From Rubrobacter_A sp965214435 (GTDB taxonomy: Bacteria > Actinomycetota > Rubrobacteria > Rubrobacterales > Rubrobacteraceae): DNA of 64,000 nt. The position numbers and the translations under genes are program-made. The DNA lies in assembly GCA_965214435.1 (NCBI GenBank), contig OZ243960.1, forward strand, positions 1,364,001 to 1,428,000, written 5' to 3'. The notes beneath the pieces are model-generated. The model saw only the letters and a program-made list of their open reading frames with translations, was not told where the DNA came from and did not search any database. Shown here piece after piece: positions 25,035 to 34,220 of the stretch (within the stretch, counting starts at the first letter, position 1; the number at the start of each line of letters is the position of its first letter).

Positions 25035-26639
25035 ATGCGCCGGGTGCGCCTCGTAACCTTCTGGCGGACGTTCAAGAGCGGTGGCTCAAAGACCGCCCAG
25101 TACGTCTTCGGCGGTATCTTCGGTCTCATAGTTGCCGGAACGCTGTTCGGTTTTAACCTCTGGCTCTTTAACTCGCTCTCCGGAAGTCAGGATGAGGTGG
25201 CCGTCCGGTTGCTGGCCGGAGTCTGTACCCTGGCCGCTGTCGGGCTCTCACTCGTGGGGCTCGCGGCCACGCTCTATACCATGTATCTCTCGACGGACCT
25301 GGATATTCTCTCTTCAATGCCGGTGCGGGAGCGGACTATCTTCGCCTACAAGTTCTGGGAGACGCTATTCGGCAACGCGGCGCTGTTCCTGATAATAGCC
25401 CTGCCCATACTGCTCGCTTTCGGAGTAGGGACCGGGGCTTCGGTGATCTTCTATCTGGTCTTGGCGGTGGTCTCGGTGTTGTTACTCATGGTCCCGACTG
25501 GAATCTGCGTGCTCCTGATCATGCCCTCCATGCGTCTGATCCCCGCGGGTAAAGCTAAGGAAGTAGTTGCGGCTATCGGAGCTTTACTCGGCGCTCTGCT
25601 CTACGTGGGCTGGCTACAGGTCACCGGCCCCTCGGACACCGGCGGACAGAATCTCTCTTCCGTCCAGGCCCTGATCCAGTCTCCAATACTGAACGTGCCG
25701 CCGGGTGGTTGGGCGGCAGACGCGCTCTCGGGGGCGGCTAACTTAGAGTGGGGGCGGTTACTGGCCGGTCTTCTCCCGCTGGTCGCGCTCTCAACGATCC
25801 TCTACGCTGTGTGTCTCGGCACCGCTACCTGGGCTTACTCGACGGGGCGGGCCCGGGCGACCGAGTCCGGCGGCCGGGTCCGGAGCTCGGGCTGGGTAGA
25901 GAAGGTGTTCGGGTGGCTTCCACCGGACGTCGGGGCCGTTGCGAGCCGAGAGATCCTCTCGCTCCCCCGGGACCTGCGGCGGATGGCGACCGCCATAGTG
26001 CCGGTTATCATGCTGGCCGGCATCGTCGTTGTAAACACGCCGGGCGCCACCCTCGAAGGCTCGTTTCCTTTTCTACAACTCCTACCGTACCTGACGGCCG
26101 GCGGGCTCGCGGCCCTGGCTACCTCTCAAGTCTCCTTGCTCTCGGTCGGCATAGAGGGCCGCGGGTACTGGTTTCTGGCCGCTGCTCCGCTGAGCGCCGG
26201 ACGTCTGCTGGCCGGGAAGTGGGCGGCGGCGGTCTTTGTGGGTACGCTGGCCGCGGCGGTCGGTTGCGTGCTGGTCTCGATCGCCGTTGGTTTCTCCGTT
26301 ACGGGTTTTATCGTGGGCCTCATGGCCGGTATCTCCGGTAGCGCCGTGGTCGGGCTGTACTCCATAGGTATCTCGGCCATGTTCCCGAACTTCGACTGGG
26401 AAAACCCGAACAAGGCCACCGCCACCTCCGGCGGCTTTCTCATGCTCGGCTGCTTTATCGGGCTCGGTTTGCTGGCGGCTCTGGGCTTTGGGGTGGTCTT
26501 TCTGCTCGGAAACTTCATACCGCTCTGGCTGGCCGCGACCGGGGCCGCCGTGGTGTGGGTCGCCGCCGCGGCGACCGTCGGTTACGCGGTGGCTTCGGCG
26601 GGAGCTGAACGCTTGAAGCGTCTGGACTGGGAGCTTTAA
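25035..26639 (+). CDS. ABC-2-type transporter permease
   Basis: The 534-residue protein is strongly hydrophobic with about 12 predicted membrane segments and a cytoplasmic loop around residue 280-300 (RATESGGRVRSSGWVEK). It fits the large bacterial ABC-2 permeases of the putative ABC exporter type. The ATG at 25035 is the first start after the ATPase stop, though its ribosome site is weak. It should form the membrane channel for the ATPase encoded just upstream. Substrate is unknown. Confidence 0.8.
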   Translation: MRRVRLVTFWRTFKSGGSKTAQYVFGGIFGLIVAGTLFGFNLWLFNSLSGSQDEVAVRLLAGVCTLAAVGLSLVGLAATLYTMYLSTDLDILSSMPVRERTIFAYKFWETLFGNAALFLIIALPILLAFGVGTGASVIFYLVLAVVSVLLLMVPTGICVLLIMPSMRLIPAGKAKEVVAAIGALLGALLYVGWLQVTGPSDTGGQNLSSVQALIQSPILNVPPGGWAADALSGAANLEWGRLLAGLLPLVALSTILYAVCLGTATWAYSTGRARATESGGRVRSSGWVEKVFGWLPPDVGAVASREILSLPRDLRRMATAIVPVIMLAGIVVVNTPGATLEGSFPFLQLLPYLTAGGLAALATSQVSLLSVGIEGRGYWFLAAAPLSAGRLLAGKWAAAVFVGTLAAAVGCVLVSIAVGFSVTGFIVGLMAGISGSAVVGLYSIGISAMFPNFDWENPNKATATSGGFLMLGCFIGLGLLAALGFGVVFLLGNFIPLWLAATGAAVVWVAAAATVGYAVASAGAERLKRLDWEL

Positions 26640-26681
26640 CGCTCCGTCCCGGCGACCCCGGCAACCGGCTAGACTGCGGGT

Positions 26682-27881
26682 GTGAACGGCCGAGAACCTA
26701 CAACCCCCGCATCTGAAAGGAGTACCGGTCTGCCGCTCGGGCCGGCACTCCTCGTGCTCAGCGCGGCTTTCTCCAGTGTGGTCGGACTGTACCTCCTGCT
26801 CTCGGTGATCCCGCTGTACACGGAGGAGGCCGGTGGCGGCAGCTTCGGCGCGGGGCTTTCTACGGCGACGTTCATGGCGGCGACCGTACTCGCCCAGGTG
26901 CAGATGCCCCGGGCGCTGCGGCGTTTCGGCTACCGGACGGTTCTCGGGGCTGGTCTCTTACTCCTTGGAGTACCCGCGTTCCTGTACCCGGCGGCCGGCG
27001 GGGTCGGGTCCATACTGGCCGTGACGCTGGTACGGGGTCTGGGCTTCGGGGTGGCGATAGTAGCCGTGGCTGCCCTCGCCACAGAACTCGCGCCGCCCGG
27101 ACGCCGAGGAGAGATGCTCGGGTTACTCGGCCTTGCCCTCTCCCTGCCGGTCGTCTTCGGTGGCGCGTCGGGCATCTGGCTGTCCGAGCACGCAGGGTAC
27201 TCCTTTGCCTTTGTGATCGGCGGCGTGGTGCCAATTCTCGGTTTTGCGGCGACGCTGGGTATCGGCGGCACACTGGTATCCCCGCAGGACGGTGGCGCGG
27301 CCCCCGCGGGTTTCCTGACGGGGCTGCGGCGGCCGGAGTTGTGGCGGCTGCTCTTGATCTTCGCTCCCACCACGGTCGCTTTCGGGGCGGTAGCAACCTT
27401 TCTGCCACTATCAGCCCCCGGTACAGGCGTCTTCTCGGCCGCGACAGCACTGTTCTTGCTCGGTGCCACCACGACGCTTTTCCGGCTGTGGGCCGGACGC
27501 TTCGGCGACCGCCACGACGCCCACCGGCTGCTCGCCCCAGGGCTGCTCTCAGCCGCGCTCGGGATGGTACTCGTCTCCGGAGGAGGAGTCGCCATGATAG
27601 CCGGCTCCCTACTCTTCGGCGTCGGATTCGGGGTCGTGCAAAGCGCCACCCTGGTGCTCACGATGGAGCGTGTTTCAAAAGCCGAGTACGGCCTCGGGAG
27701 CACGCTGTGGAACGTCGCCTTTGACGGGGGCGTCGGCGCCGGAGCTTTCGCCGGAGGTCTGCTCGTCTGGGCGGTAGGTTTCTCTGGGGCGTTCATTTTC
27801 TGCTCCGGTCTGCTCGCGGCCGCTATGCTACTCGTCTACCAGGACCGCGTCGCTCGTGCTGGTGCTGGACACAAGGCTTGA
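26682..27881 (+). CDS. MFS transporter
   Basis: The 399-residue protein has about 12 membrane segments and the usual MFS inter-helix loop GRRGEMLGLLGLAL around residues 144-157 and RLWAGRFGDRHDAHR between the two halves. It starts at GTG 26682, 42 nt after the ABC permease, on the same strand and perhaps in the same transcript. The family exports drugs or metabolites by proton antiport; the substrate cannot be told. Confidence 0.85.
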   Translation: MNGREPTTPASERSTGLPLGPALLVLSAAFSSVVGLYLLLSVIPLYTEEAGGGSFGAGLSTATFMAATVLAQVQMPRALRRFGYRTVLGAGLLLLGVPAFLYPAAGGVGSILAVTLVRGLGFGVAIVAVAALATELAPPGRRGEMLGLLGLALSLPVVFGGASGIWLSEHAGYSFAFVIGGVVPILGFAATLGIGGTLVSPQDGGAAPAGFLTGLRRPELWRLLLIFAPTTVAFGAVATFLPLSAPGTGVFSAATALFLLGATTTLFRLWAGRFGDRHDAHRLLAPGLLSAALGMVLVSGGGVAMIAGSLLFGVGFGVVQSATLVLTMERVSKAEYGLGSTLWNVAFDGGVGAGAFAGGLLVWAVGFSGAFIFCSGLLAAAMLLVYQDRVARAGAGHKA

Positions 27882-27889
27882 GTCCTCAG

Positions 27890-27966
27890 AGCCGGTCAGC
27901 CCGTCGCCTGATTAGCTGAAGTGCTGACCGGCTGACCGGGGCGAAGCTTATAGAAACTCCGCCCCG
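27890..27966. terminator. Double hairpin between convergent genes
   Basis: Two inverted repeats fill the gap between the MFS gene and the convergent secreted-repeat gene. The first is AGCCGGTCAG (27890-27899) / CTGACCGGCT (27924-27933). The second is CGGGGCG (27937-27943) / CGCCCCG (27960-27966). Both stems are perfect. They probably terminate transcription from each side. Confidence 0.6.
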
Positions 27967-27979
27967 ATAAGGGAACCGG

Positions 27980-30900
27980 CTACTGTGAGTACTCGACGTG
28001 GAGCAGCGGGGCTGAAGCTGGCGACGTGTCGTAGGAGACCGCCGAGCGCTTGCCGCTGCCGGCCACGATAAAGACGGAGTTGTTACCGCTGGACCAGTTG
28101 GGGTTGCTGACGACCGTCTGCACGAGGCTCGTCAGGTCCGGGGTCCGCTGGGCGCTACCGGCTGCGCCCATTTCCCAGGCGGCCGGACTCCAGGGTACGG
28201 AGCCCGAGGTCGTGGGCCGGCTCGAAAGGTCGAAGGGCCAGGGGTTGAAAGCCGAAGAGTCGTTGGACGTCTGGGCCTTTACCCGGAGGTCTGTCGGTCC
28301 GCTCTGGTTCTCGTCTGCGGTAAATTGTATGTAGGCTTTCTCGATGGTCGCGCCTTGAGGAACTTCCAGCTTGAAGCGGACCCCGACCCGCTGCTCGGAA
28401 CCGGCCCGGGCCATGTCCAGGTCGCCGCTGGTAAAGTTCATGTTGCCGCTATCTTCCGCCTGCTCCACGTCGTCGCGGGAGCTGGCTACGCGGGTCTCGA
28501 CGGTCGTGGTGCAACCTACCTCGTTGGCTGCCTTAGTCTCTATAAGCTCTCCTTTATAGAAGAGCCGCACCGTCGGGTTGCTCGGGGTATCGACAAAGAA
28601 GAAAGTCTCGCCGGTCGCCGGCACCTTCCCGAGAGTGCCGGAGGGTGTCTGGCCGGCTACGTCGTAGGTGAGCGCTCCGGCCGGGACAGCGCCGCCCTCG
28701 TTCAGGTTGCGTACCCGGAATCTGTAGCCCTGCTGCCCATCCACGCAGATAGAGGTGAGCCTTATGCGGTCGGGAGATATCCCGGCGACGCTCCCGGAGA
28801 GCCGCAGTTCGTCAAAGGCGTTCTTGCCGTCGTTACCGCCCCGCGACCCGACGGCGGCCTGCACCGTGCCCTGCTGGACGAAAGCTCCTACCGCGTCCGA
28901 GAGCGCGTAGTTGCCCGGCAGGTCCTTGCTAAAGAACGCCCGCAAAGTCGTGCTGTTGACTGCTTCGACCCGGAGGGCGCCAGCGGCGGGTATGGTACTA
29001 CCCTGGCGGGCCTGCGGGAAGTAGAGCCGCAAGCCGCTGGTATTCTGGATAACGTCGTCGTCGGTAAGCGCCTGGTCGAACTTGTAGAGGAAAGAGTCGC
29101 CGTCCCGCGAGACCTGTACTAGATCCGGGTTCTTCGTAACGGCGTTCGGGCTTATGTCCTCCGACTGATTTACGTTATAGGGGTTCTCTTTGCTGACGTT
29201 GTTGGGCGCGGAGTTAACCACGCCGGAGTCGACGTAGCCCCGGGCGAAGTCCGCCGGGTCGAGGTCACCGGGGAAAACGACGGTAACAATGTTATCGCCC
29301 GGCTGATCGCTCGCGGCCCGAACGTTCGTAGAGCCGCTTATAGCGTCGCCGGCGTCAAGCGGCACGATCTGGAAGTTCGACTTGTCGCCGCCGTTGAGGT
29401 AAGCAACCTGATCGAAAGTAAAGTTCACACAGGTCGTCGGCGTGAACTGGCTCGTGAACGGACCCCGCCGGAAGTTCCCGACGGACGTAAGGTCCGGCGC
29501 CTCCGTCGGCCCGTTACTCGTGCCCGTTCCGCCCGCGGTTTCGGGTGCGGCGCAGACTTCGGCCCCCGTGGTCCCGATGGGCGTTAGCTCGTCAAAGGCG
29601 TTCTTGCCACTGTTGCCGCCGCCCGAACCCGGCGCCGCCTGTACCGTGCCCTGCTGGACAAAACCGCCTACGGCGTCGTCTAGCGTTCGGCCTCCGGGGA
29701 GTGCCGTCCCGAAGTAGGCCCGCAGGGTCGTGCTGTTCAGCTCTTTTACGGACTGGGCTCCGGCCTGCCTTACGGCGTTGGTATCCGTCTCCGGGAAGTA
29801 GAGCTGTAGACCGCCGGTGTTCTGGATCACGTCGTCGTTAGTGAGTGGCTGGTCGAACTTGTAAAGTACCTGGTCGCCGTCCCGCCGGACGGAAACGAGG
29901 TCCGGGTTTTGGGTCTTGCCGCCGTTGCTAATGTCGGCGGACTGGTTGATGTTCAGCGGATTCTTACGATTGGCCCCCTGCTTGCGAGAAGTAACCACCT
30001 TGCTGTCGAGGAACCCGCGGGGGAAGTCGGCGGGGCTCAGGTCGCCGGGGAAGGCTACCGTAACGATGTTGTCGCCGGCCTGGTCGCTCTGGGGTACTAT
30101 GTCGTCCGCGTCCAAAGCATCGCCGGCGTCCTCGGGGATCAGGTGGAAGCTCGTCCGGTTGGAGCCAACTAGATAAGCCACCTGGTCGAACGTAAAGTCA
30201 ACGCACGTAGTCTGCGTGCCCTGAGACGTGGCCGGACCCGCCCGGAAGTTACCCACCGAAACGAGGTCCGGCGCCTCCGTCGGGCCGTTACCAGCTCCCG
30301 TACCGCCAACGTTCTCGGGGGCGGCACACACCGTCCGGCCACTGTTCTGTAGAGGAGCCAGTTCATCAAAGGCGTTTGTACCGTCGTTACTACCCCTGGA
30401 GCCCTGAACAGCCTGGACCGTTCCCTGTGCCACGAAAGCGCCCGCCGCATCCGCCAGAGTTCTACCGCCCGGGAGATCGTCAGCGAAAAACGCCCGCAGC
30501 TTCGTCGGGCTCTCGCGTTTCACGGACTGCGCCCCGGCCTCCCGGATCCTGTTAGCGTTCTCCGCCTCGGGGAAGTACACCCGCAATCCACTAGTATTCT
30601 GGATAACGTCGTCCGTGGTGAGCGGCTGATCGAACTCGTAGACTACCTGATCCCCGCCGTCGTAGGTCGCAGAGATGAGGTCGGGGTTCTGGGTTTTGCC
30701 ACCGTTACTGATGTCGGCGGACTGGTTAATATTCAGCGGGTTCTTGGAGTTTGCTCCTTGCTGGCGGCTGCTCACTACACCGGTAGCCAGAAAGCCCCGG
30801 GGAAAGTCTTGCGGGCTGAGGTCGCCGGGAAACACCGCGGTGACGATGTTGTCGCCTTCCTGGTCACTCCGGGGAATGATGTCCCCGGCGCTAAGGGCGT

Positions 30901-31975
30901 CGCCACCGTTCTGCGGAACCAGGCTAAAGCTTGTCCGGTTGGAACCGACCAGGTAAGCCAATTGGTCGAAAGTAAAGTCCACGCACGTAGTCGGCGTGCC
31001 CTGGGCGGTAGCCGGACCTGGCCGGAAATTCCCGACGGACGTGAGGTCCGGGGCCGCGGTCGGGCCATTGCCGGCTCCCGTGCCACCGGCGCCCTCCGGC
31101 GGGGCGCAGACGGCCCGGCCGCTGTTCTGCAGCGGCGCCAACTCGTCAAAGGCGTTCTTGCCGTCGTTACCACCCCTGGAGCCCTGTGCCGCCTGTACCG
31201 TGCCCTGCGCGACGAACGCTCCCGAAGCCTGACTCAGGTCTTTACCTCCCGGCAGGTCGTCGGCGAAGAAAGCCCGCAGATTCGTCGGGCTCTCACGCCT
31301 TACCGTCTGGGCTCCGACGTCCCGGATGGCGCTGACGTCCGTTTGCGGGAAGTAGACTCGAAGGCCGCTGGTATTCTGGATGACATCGTCCGTGGTGAGT
31401 GGCTGGTCGAACTCGTAGACTACCTGGTCGCCGCCGTCGTAGGTCGCGGAGATGAGGTCCGGGTTCTGGGTCTTGCCGCTGTTGCTCACGGGCTCTGACT
31501 GGTTGATGTTCAGCGGGTTTTTACGGTTAGCCCCTTGCCGGCGGGAGGTGGCTACGTTGCTGTCCACGTAGCCGCGGGCGTAATCCGCGGGGGCTATGTC
31601 GCCGGAGTAGAGCACGGTTACCACGTTGTCCCCCTCCGCATCCCCCTCGGGCTGCGGAGACCGGGCATCCACGGCGTCTCCCGCGTCGAGCGGCACCAGG
31701 TGAAAACTGGAGCGGTCGCCGCCTTTCAGATAGACGACCTGATCAAAGGTATAGTCCACCAGGGTCTGCGGGTTGCCGTCGTCGCTCGGTGGACCCGCGC
31801 GGAAGTTACCGACCGAAACGAGGTCCGGCGCCTCGGTGGGTCCACTCGTAGTCTGTGCCAGGGCCGGACCACCTGAAACAGCCACCGCCGTCAGAGATAT
31901 CAGGGCCGCCAACAGTCCAACCGCCAAAGTTCTCAAAACCTGTTCGTCTCCTCGTACTACGCTTATTTCTTGCAT
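27980..31975 (-). CDS. Large secreted protein with four tandem ~260-residue repeats
   Basis: The protein is about 1,331 residues from the ATG at 31975. A TTG at 31936 behind GAGGAGA may be the true start, because it gives a standard signal peptide (LRTLAVGLLAALISL, then GGPALA, cleavage before QTTS). Four repeats follow, at about residues 45-303, 304-563, 564-821 and 822-1065. Each opens with GPTEAPDLVSVGNFR and contains a TFDQ strand, KNPLNINQS, a second FDQ strand and a QGTVQA end. Residues ~1066-1155 form a small beta domain and ~1156-1330 a DNRLRE-like domain (RVGVRFKLEVP, KAYIQFTADEN). It is extracellular, and probably an adhesion or surface-layer-like polymer. There is no LPXTG or membrane anchor at the C-terminus. 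I know no named family for the repeats. Confidence 0.85.
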   Translation of the reverse strand: MQEISVVRGDEQVLRTLAVGLLAALISLTAVAVSGGPALAQTTSGPTEAPDLVSVGNFRAGPPSDDGNPQTLVDYTFDQVVYLKGGDRSSFHLVPLDAGDAVDARSPQPEGDAEGDNVVTVLYSGDIAPADYARGYVDSNVATSRRQGANRKNPLNINQSEPVSNSGKTQNPDLISATYDGGDQVVYEFDQPLTTDDVIQNTSGLRVYFPQTDVSAIRDVGAQTVRRESPTNLRAFFADDLPGGKDLSQASGAFVAQGTVQAAQGSRGGNDGKNAFDELAPLQNSGRAVCAPPEGAGGTGAGNGPTAAPDLTSVGNFRPGPATAQGTPTTCVDFTFDQLAYLVGSNRTSFSLVPQNGGDALSAGDIIPRSDQEGDNIVTAVFPGDLSPQDFPRGFLATGVVSSRQQGANSKNPLNINQSADISNGGKTQNPDLISATYDGGDQVVYEFDQPLTTDDVIQNTSGLRVYFPEAENANRIREAGAQSVKRESPTKLRAFFADDLPGGRTLADAAGAFVAQGTVQAVQGSRGSNDGTNAFDELAPLQNSGRTVCAAPENVGGTGAGNGPTEAPDLVSVGNFRAGPATSQGTQTTCVDFTFDQVAYLVGSNRTSFHLIPEDAGDALDADDIVPQSDQAGDNIVTVAFPGDLSPADFPRGFLDSKVVTSRKQGANRKNPLNINQSADISNGGKTQNPDLVSVRRDGDQVLYKFDQPLTNDDVIQNTGGLQLYFPETDTNAVRQAGAQSVKELNSTTLRAYFGTALPGGRTLDDAVGGFVQQGTVQAAPGSGGGNSGKNAFDELTPIGTTGAEVCAAPETAGGTGTSNGPTEAPDLTSVGNFRRGPFTSQFTPTTCVNFTFDQVAYLNGGDKSNFQIVPLDAGDAISGSTNVRAASDQPGDNIVTVVFPGDLDPADFARGYVDSGVVNSAPNNVSKENPYNVNQSEDISPNAVTKNPDLVQVSRDGDSFLYKFDQALTDDDVIQNTSGLRLYFPQARQGSTIPAAGALRVEAVNSTTLRAFFSKDLPGNYALSDAVGAFVQQGTVQAAVGSRGGNDGKNAFDELRLSGSVAGISPDRIRLTSICVDGQQGYRFRVRNLNEGGAVPAGALTYDVAGQTPSGTLGKVPATGETFFFVDTPSNPTVRLFYKGELIETKAANEVGCTTTVETRVASSRDDVEQAEDSGNMNFTSGDLDMARAGSEQRVGVRFKLEVPQGATIEKAYIQFTADENQSGPTDLRVKAQTSNDSSAFNPWPFDLSSRPTTSGSVPWSPAAWEMGAAGSAQRTPDLTSLVQTVVSNPNWSSGNNSVFIVAGSGKRSAVSYDTSPASAPLLHVEYSQ
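28781..31843 (-). repeat. Four in-frame tandem repeats of ~775 bp inside the secreted protein
   Basis: Units run roughly 31843-31067, 31066-30287, 30286-29513 and 29512-28781. Units 1 and 2 share a stretch of about 44 identical residues near GGDQVVYEFDQPLTTDDV, while their DNA differs at many third positions. The copies have therefore diverged under protein constraint and are not a fresh duplication. Each unit itself holds two related halves built around a Y/F-x-FDQ strand, so the true module count is probably eight. Confidence 0.8.
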
Positions 31976-32069
31976 TCATCATCCGTGGACCATTCAATTT
32001 CGAGCTATTGCCAGACTTTGTCCCCAACCTCATCGCTAGCATTTAAGCTACATGTCAAAATGTTTGCTT

Positions 32070-32098
32070 ATCGTATAGCATCCTATGAATTATGGCAA
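32070..32098 (-). promoter_or_regulatory. Candidate promoter for the secreted repeat protein
   Basis: On the minus strand TTGCCA (32098-32093) and TACGAT (32075-32070) are exactly 17 nt apart in an AT-rich pocket (about 32040-32125) unlike the surrounding GC-rich DNA. They would start transcription about 90-125 nt before the gene. TTGACA also occurs at about 32060, but without a matching -10. Confidence 0.45.
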
Positions 32099-32209
32099 CT
32101 GGTAAAAATAATTTCTTAAAGTGATGCTTCCCTGTACGCATTGGCGGGCCGGGCTATACAGCCGTCCGGGGAAGTTTTTAATGCACTCCTTTGTGGTTCA
32201 ACGCGCGGC

Positions 32210-32407
32210 ATGAAGTTCGGTATTTCGACGTTCGTGACCGACGAGGGCGTTCTGCCGGGTAAGTTGGGCCGCGGGATCCAGCCGCGCGGCTTCGTCTCCT
32301 TGCTTATCACCGAGCACACCCGCATTCCGCTCAGCCGCAAGTCGCCCTACCCCGGTACCCCGGCGGCGGAGAGTTGCCGCAGCACCTGGAAGGCCCGGAG
32401 GAAATGA
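32210..32407 (+). pseudogene. N-terminal remnant of an LLM-class F420-dependent oxidoreductase
   Basis: From ATG 32210 the frame reads MKFGISTFVTDEGVLPG and then ITEHTRIPLSRKSPYPG, which is the conserved opening of luciferase-like F420-dependent oxidoreductases. After about 50 residues the homology shifts frame (GGGELPQHLEGPEE is readable in the next frame) and then stops. Full-length members have about 280-300 residues, so more than 80% is missing. No further remnant can be seen downstream to 32574. Confidence 0.7.
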
Positions 32408-32574
32408 GCGAAGATAAGCAGGCCCCGCTAGCAACGCGGCACGTCCGTCCCGGCAAGACCGGGGGGTAGCCCTAGAACTTCACGGTCAGCCACCGAATTA
32501 CCGGGCTGAAGTTGTAGAAGCGGACCCGGAGTGTAAGCCGGGCGGGGTTAGAACCCGAGAAGAGGAGTTGAGGG

Positions 32575-32739
32575 ATGAGCCAGAGCATAGCAGCCATCAC
32601 CGCGGGAGCGTTCACCGGCGGCGTAATCGGGCTGGTGGCCGGGCTAATCCTGGGCGCCGGCAATCCGTTTTTCTACGCCGCCGTCGGTATAGCACTGGGG
32701 GGAGGGTTAGCCATACCCTTTATAATGCGCCGCGGGTAG
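32575..32739 (+). CDS. 54-residue small membrane protein
   Basis: ATG 32575 follows AGAGGAGTTGAGGG and opens 54 codons ending in TAG at 32737-32739. The protein has two hydrophobic glycine-rich helices: AITAGAFTGGVIGLVAGLI, and then FYAAVGIALGGGLAIPFI before MRRG. Codon use matches its GC-rich neighbours and the ribosome site is strong, so it looks genuinely expressed. It is probably a small inner-membrane protein; no family or function can be assigned. Confidence 0.6.
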   Translation: MSQSIAAITAGAFTGGVIGLVAGLILGAGNPFFYAAVGIALGGGLAIPFIMRRG

Positions 32740-32818
32740 AGGCCGTTTCGGCTCCCGGCCGCTACCGGCAGTGGAACAGGTTCCGGACGGCATCTTCTGC
32801 GCTGTTCCGGTTCGCCAC

Positions 32819-33256
32819 ATGGAACGTGAAAGGAGTCATAATCTGGCTGTAGCATTCGCGTCTCCGGAAGACCTCGACTACCTGGTCGAGAAAGACCACA
32901 TTGGCCGCGGCGTGATCCGGGAGAAGATAGGCCGGCGCGAGTTCATCGTCGCTTACCAGGATGACCGGCGGGTCGGGTTCCTACGCTACAACTACTTCTG
33001 GGACGACGTTCCGTTCATGAACTTGCTGTGGGTTGAGGAGGACTTGAGGAGTAGAGGGTTCGGCACGCAGCTCATCTCGTTTTGGGAAGGAGAGATGCGG
33101 AAGCTAGGCTACGACTCGGTCCTGACATCTACCCTGTCCGACCAGCGCGCGCAATACCTCTACCGCAAGCTCGGCTACGAGGATAGCGGGTGTTTACTCA
33201 TGCCCGGCAACCCGCTGGAGATCCTGCTTCTAAAAAGTTTGTCGGTAGAGACCTGA
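32819..33256 (+). CDS. GNAT family N-acetyltransferase
   Basis: The protein of about 140 residues has the GNAT acetyl-CoA loop RSRGFGTQLI after the beta-4 strand (MNLLWVEEDL), and a C-terminal YLYRKLGYED motif. It transfers acetyl from acetyl-CoA to an amine. The start is uncertain. The ATG at 32819 has a poor site, whereas AAAGGAG (32829-32835) sits 7 nt before an in-frame CTG at 32843, which would begin the protein exactly at the family's first strand (AVAFASPEDLDYL). It stands alone and its substrate is unknown. Confidence 0.8.
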   Translation: MERERSHNLAVAFASPEDLDYLVEKDHIGRGVIREKIGRREFIVAYQDDRRVGFLRYNYFWDDVPFMNLLWVEEDLRSRGFGTQLISFWEGEMRKLGYDSVLTSTLSDQRAQYLYRKLGYEDSGCLLMPGNPLEILLLKSLSVET

Positions 33257-33385
33257 GAGCACTCTACAAGCACTCTACGGTACGCCTTGATGATTTCTCT
33301 GTTGCGACAGCGGTATCGCCATCGCCGGTCTTCCAGAATGGGATCTTCGCTTTGAGGCCCCGTTATCTTCCTTACGCAAAGCGTT

Positions 33386-33413
33386 AGGGACCGGAGCTTA
33401 GGCCCCGGTCCCT
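33386..33413. terminator. Hairpin terminator between convergent genes
   Basis: AGGGACCGG (33386-33394) pairs perfectly with CCGGTCCCT (33405-33413) around a 10-nt loop. It lies between the GNAT gene and the convergent phasin-like gene. It has no T-run, so it is a candidate only. Confidence 0.6.
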
Positions 33414-33440
33414 GAGTCGTACCCTGGTTTGAGAAGAGTT

Positions 33441-33959
33441 TTAGGAGACGGCTCGCAGCTTGCGGTCGAACTGCTCGATCAGGGTCTCACGGTTCTTGTT
33501 CTGCTTCTCGTAGTCCCGGACCTTCCGGATCTCATCCGTCGACAGGTTGTCGAGCTGCTTGGAGATGTCAGACACGTTCAACTCGTCGTAGTTGCTGATC
33601 GGCAACCCGCCGTTGCGGCTCTGCCCACCGCCGTTGTCCGAAGTCACGAGCCTCAAGCCCTGCCGGTAGTACGACAGCGGTGCATACACGAGGTCCATGT
33701 AAGCATCGACCGACTCCTCGATCAACGTCTGAAAAGCGTCCCGCTGCGCCTCAGCCTTCTCCACGAGCTGCTGGGTCATCTGCCGGTTGCTCTCAGCCTG
33801 ACGCCGAACCTCGGTCACCGAACTATTCACCATGCCCTGGAAAAACCGGATGTTCCGCTCCTGCTGGTCCGCCGCGTAATCCAGAAACGTTTTGTAAAAG
33901 TCCCGCGTCGTCCGCGCGACCTGCTCTGCCGCCCGGCCGGTCTTCTCCATGCTAGCCAT
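33441..33959 (-). CDS. Phasin-like coiled-coil protein with C-terminal DUF8129-like domain
   Basis: The 172-residue protein starts at the ATG at 33959, with AAGGAG 7 nt upstream (33972-33967). Residues 1-105 are amphipathic helix rich in Q, E, R and A (EQVARTTRDFYKTFLDYA, NRQMTQQLVEKAEAQRDAF), as in phasins that coat polyhydroxyalkanoate or lipid inclusions. A linker (DNGGGQSRNGG) leads to PISNYDELNVSDISKQLDNL and VRDYEKQNKNRETLIEQ, a short helical module seen at the end of other actinobacterial proteins (DUF8129-like). The likely site is the surface of storage granules. No PHA synthase lies nearby. Confidence 0.65.
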   Translation of the reverse strand: MASMEKTGRAAEQVARTTRDFYKTFLDYAADQQERNIRFFQGMVNSSVTEVRRQAESNRQMTQQLVEKAEAQRDAFQTLIEESVDAYMDLVYAPLSYYRQGLRLVTSDNGGGQSRNGGLPISNYDELNVSDISKQLDNLSTDEIRKVRDYEKQNKNRETLIEQFDRKLRAVS

Positions 33960-34021
33960 CTCTACGCTCCTTCGCATCTACTACTTTTAACTCATTTACT
34001 CCTCAACGGAGCTATATGCAG

Positions 34022-34039
34022 TCTACACCTATATGTAGA
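34022..34039. promoter_or_regulatory. Inverted repeat upstream of phasin-like gene
   Basis: TCTACA-CCTATA-TGTAGA is a perfect 6+6 dyad 62 nt before the phasin-like start, inside an AT-rich promoter region. Phasin genes are often repressed by a granule-sensing regulator, so an operator is plausible. There is no direct evidence. Confidence 0.35.
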
Positions 34040-34220
34040 TGTGTCAAGACTTTCTGAGGCTTTGCACCAAAAGCCCTCTCAGATGAATAATTTTGGTTCA
34101 AGTCGCGATTCTGAACCGAAAGTCATTCACTACCGCGAACTAGGACGTTCTACCACCAAGTAGGACATTGGTTTAGGAATAGGTATTGTTGTGCCCGACC
34201 GCTCACGGTAGTATTACTGT

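Noticed and set aside
28781..31843. Transposon or CRISPR-like repeat array
   Set aside because: The repeats are in frame, diverged at third codon positions and lie in one long protein gene; no short regular spacers are present.
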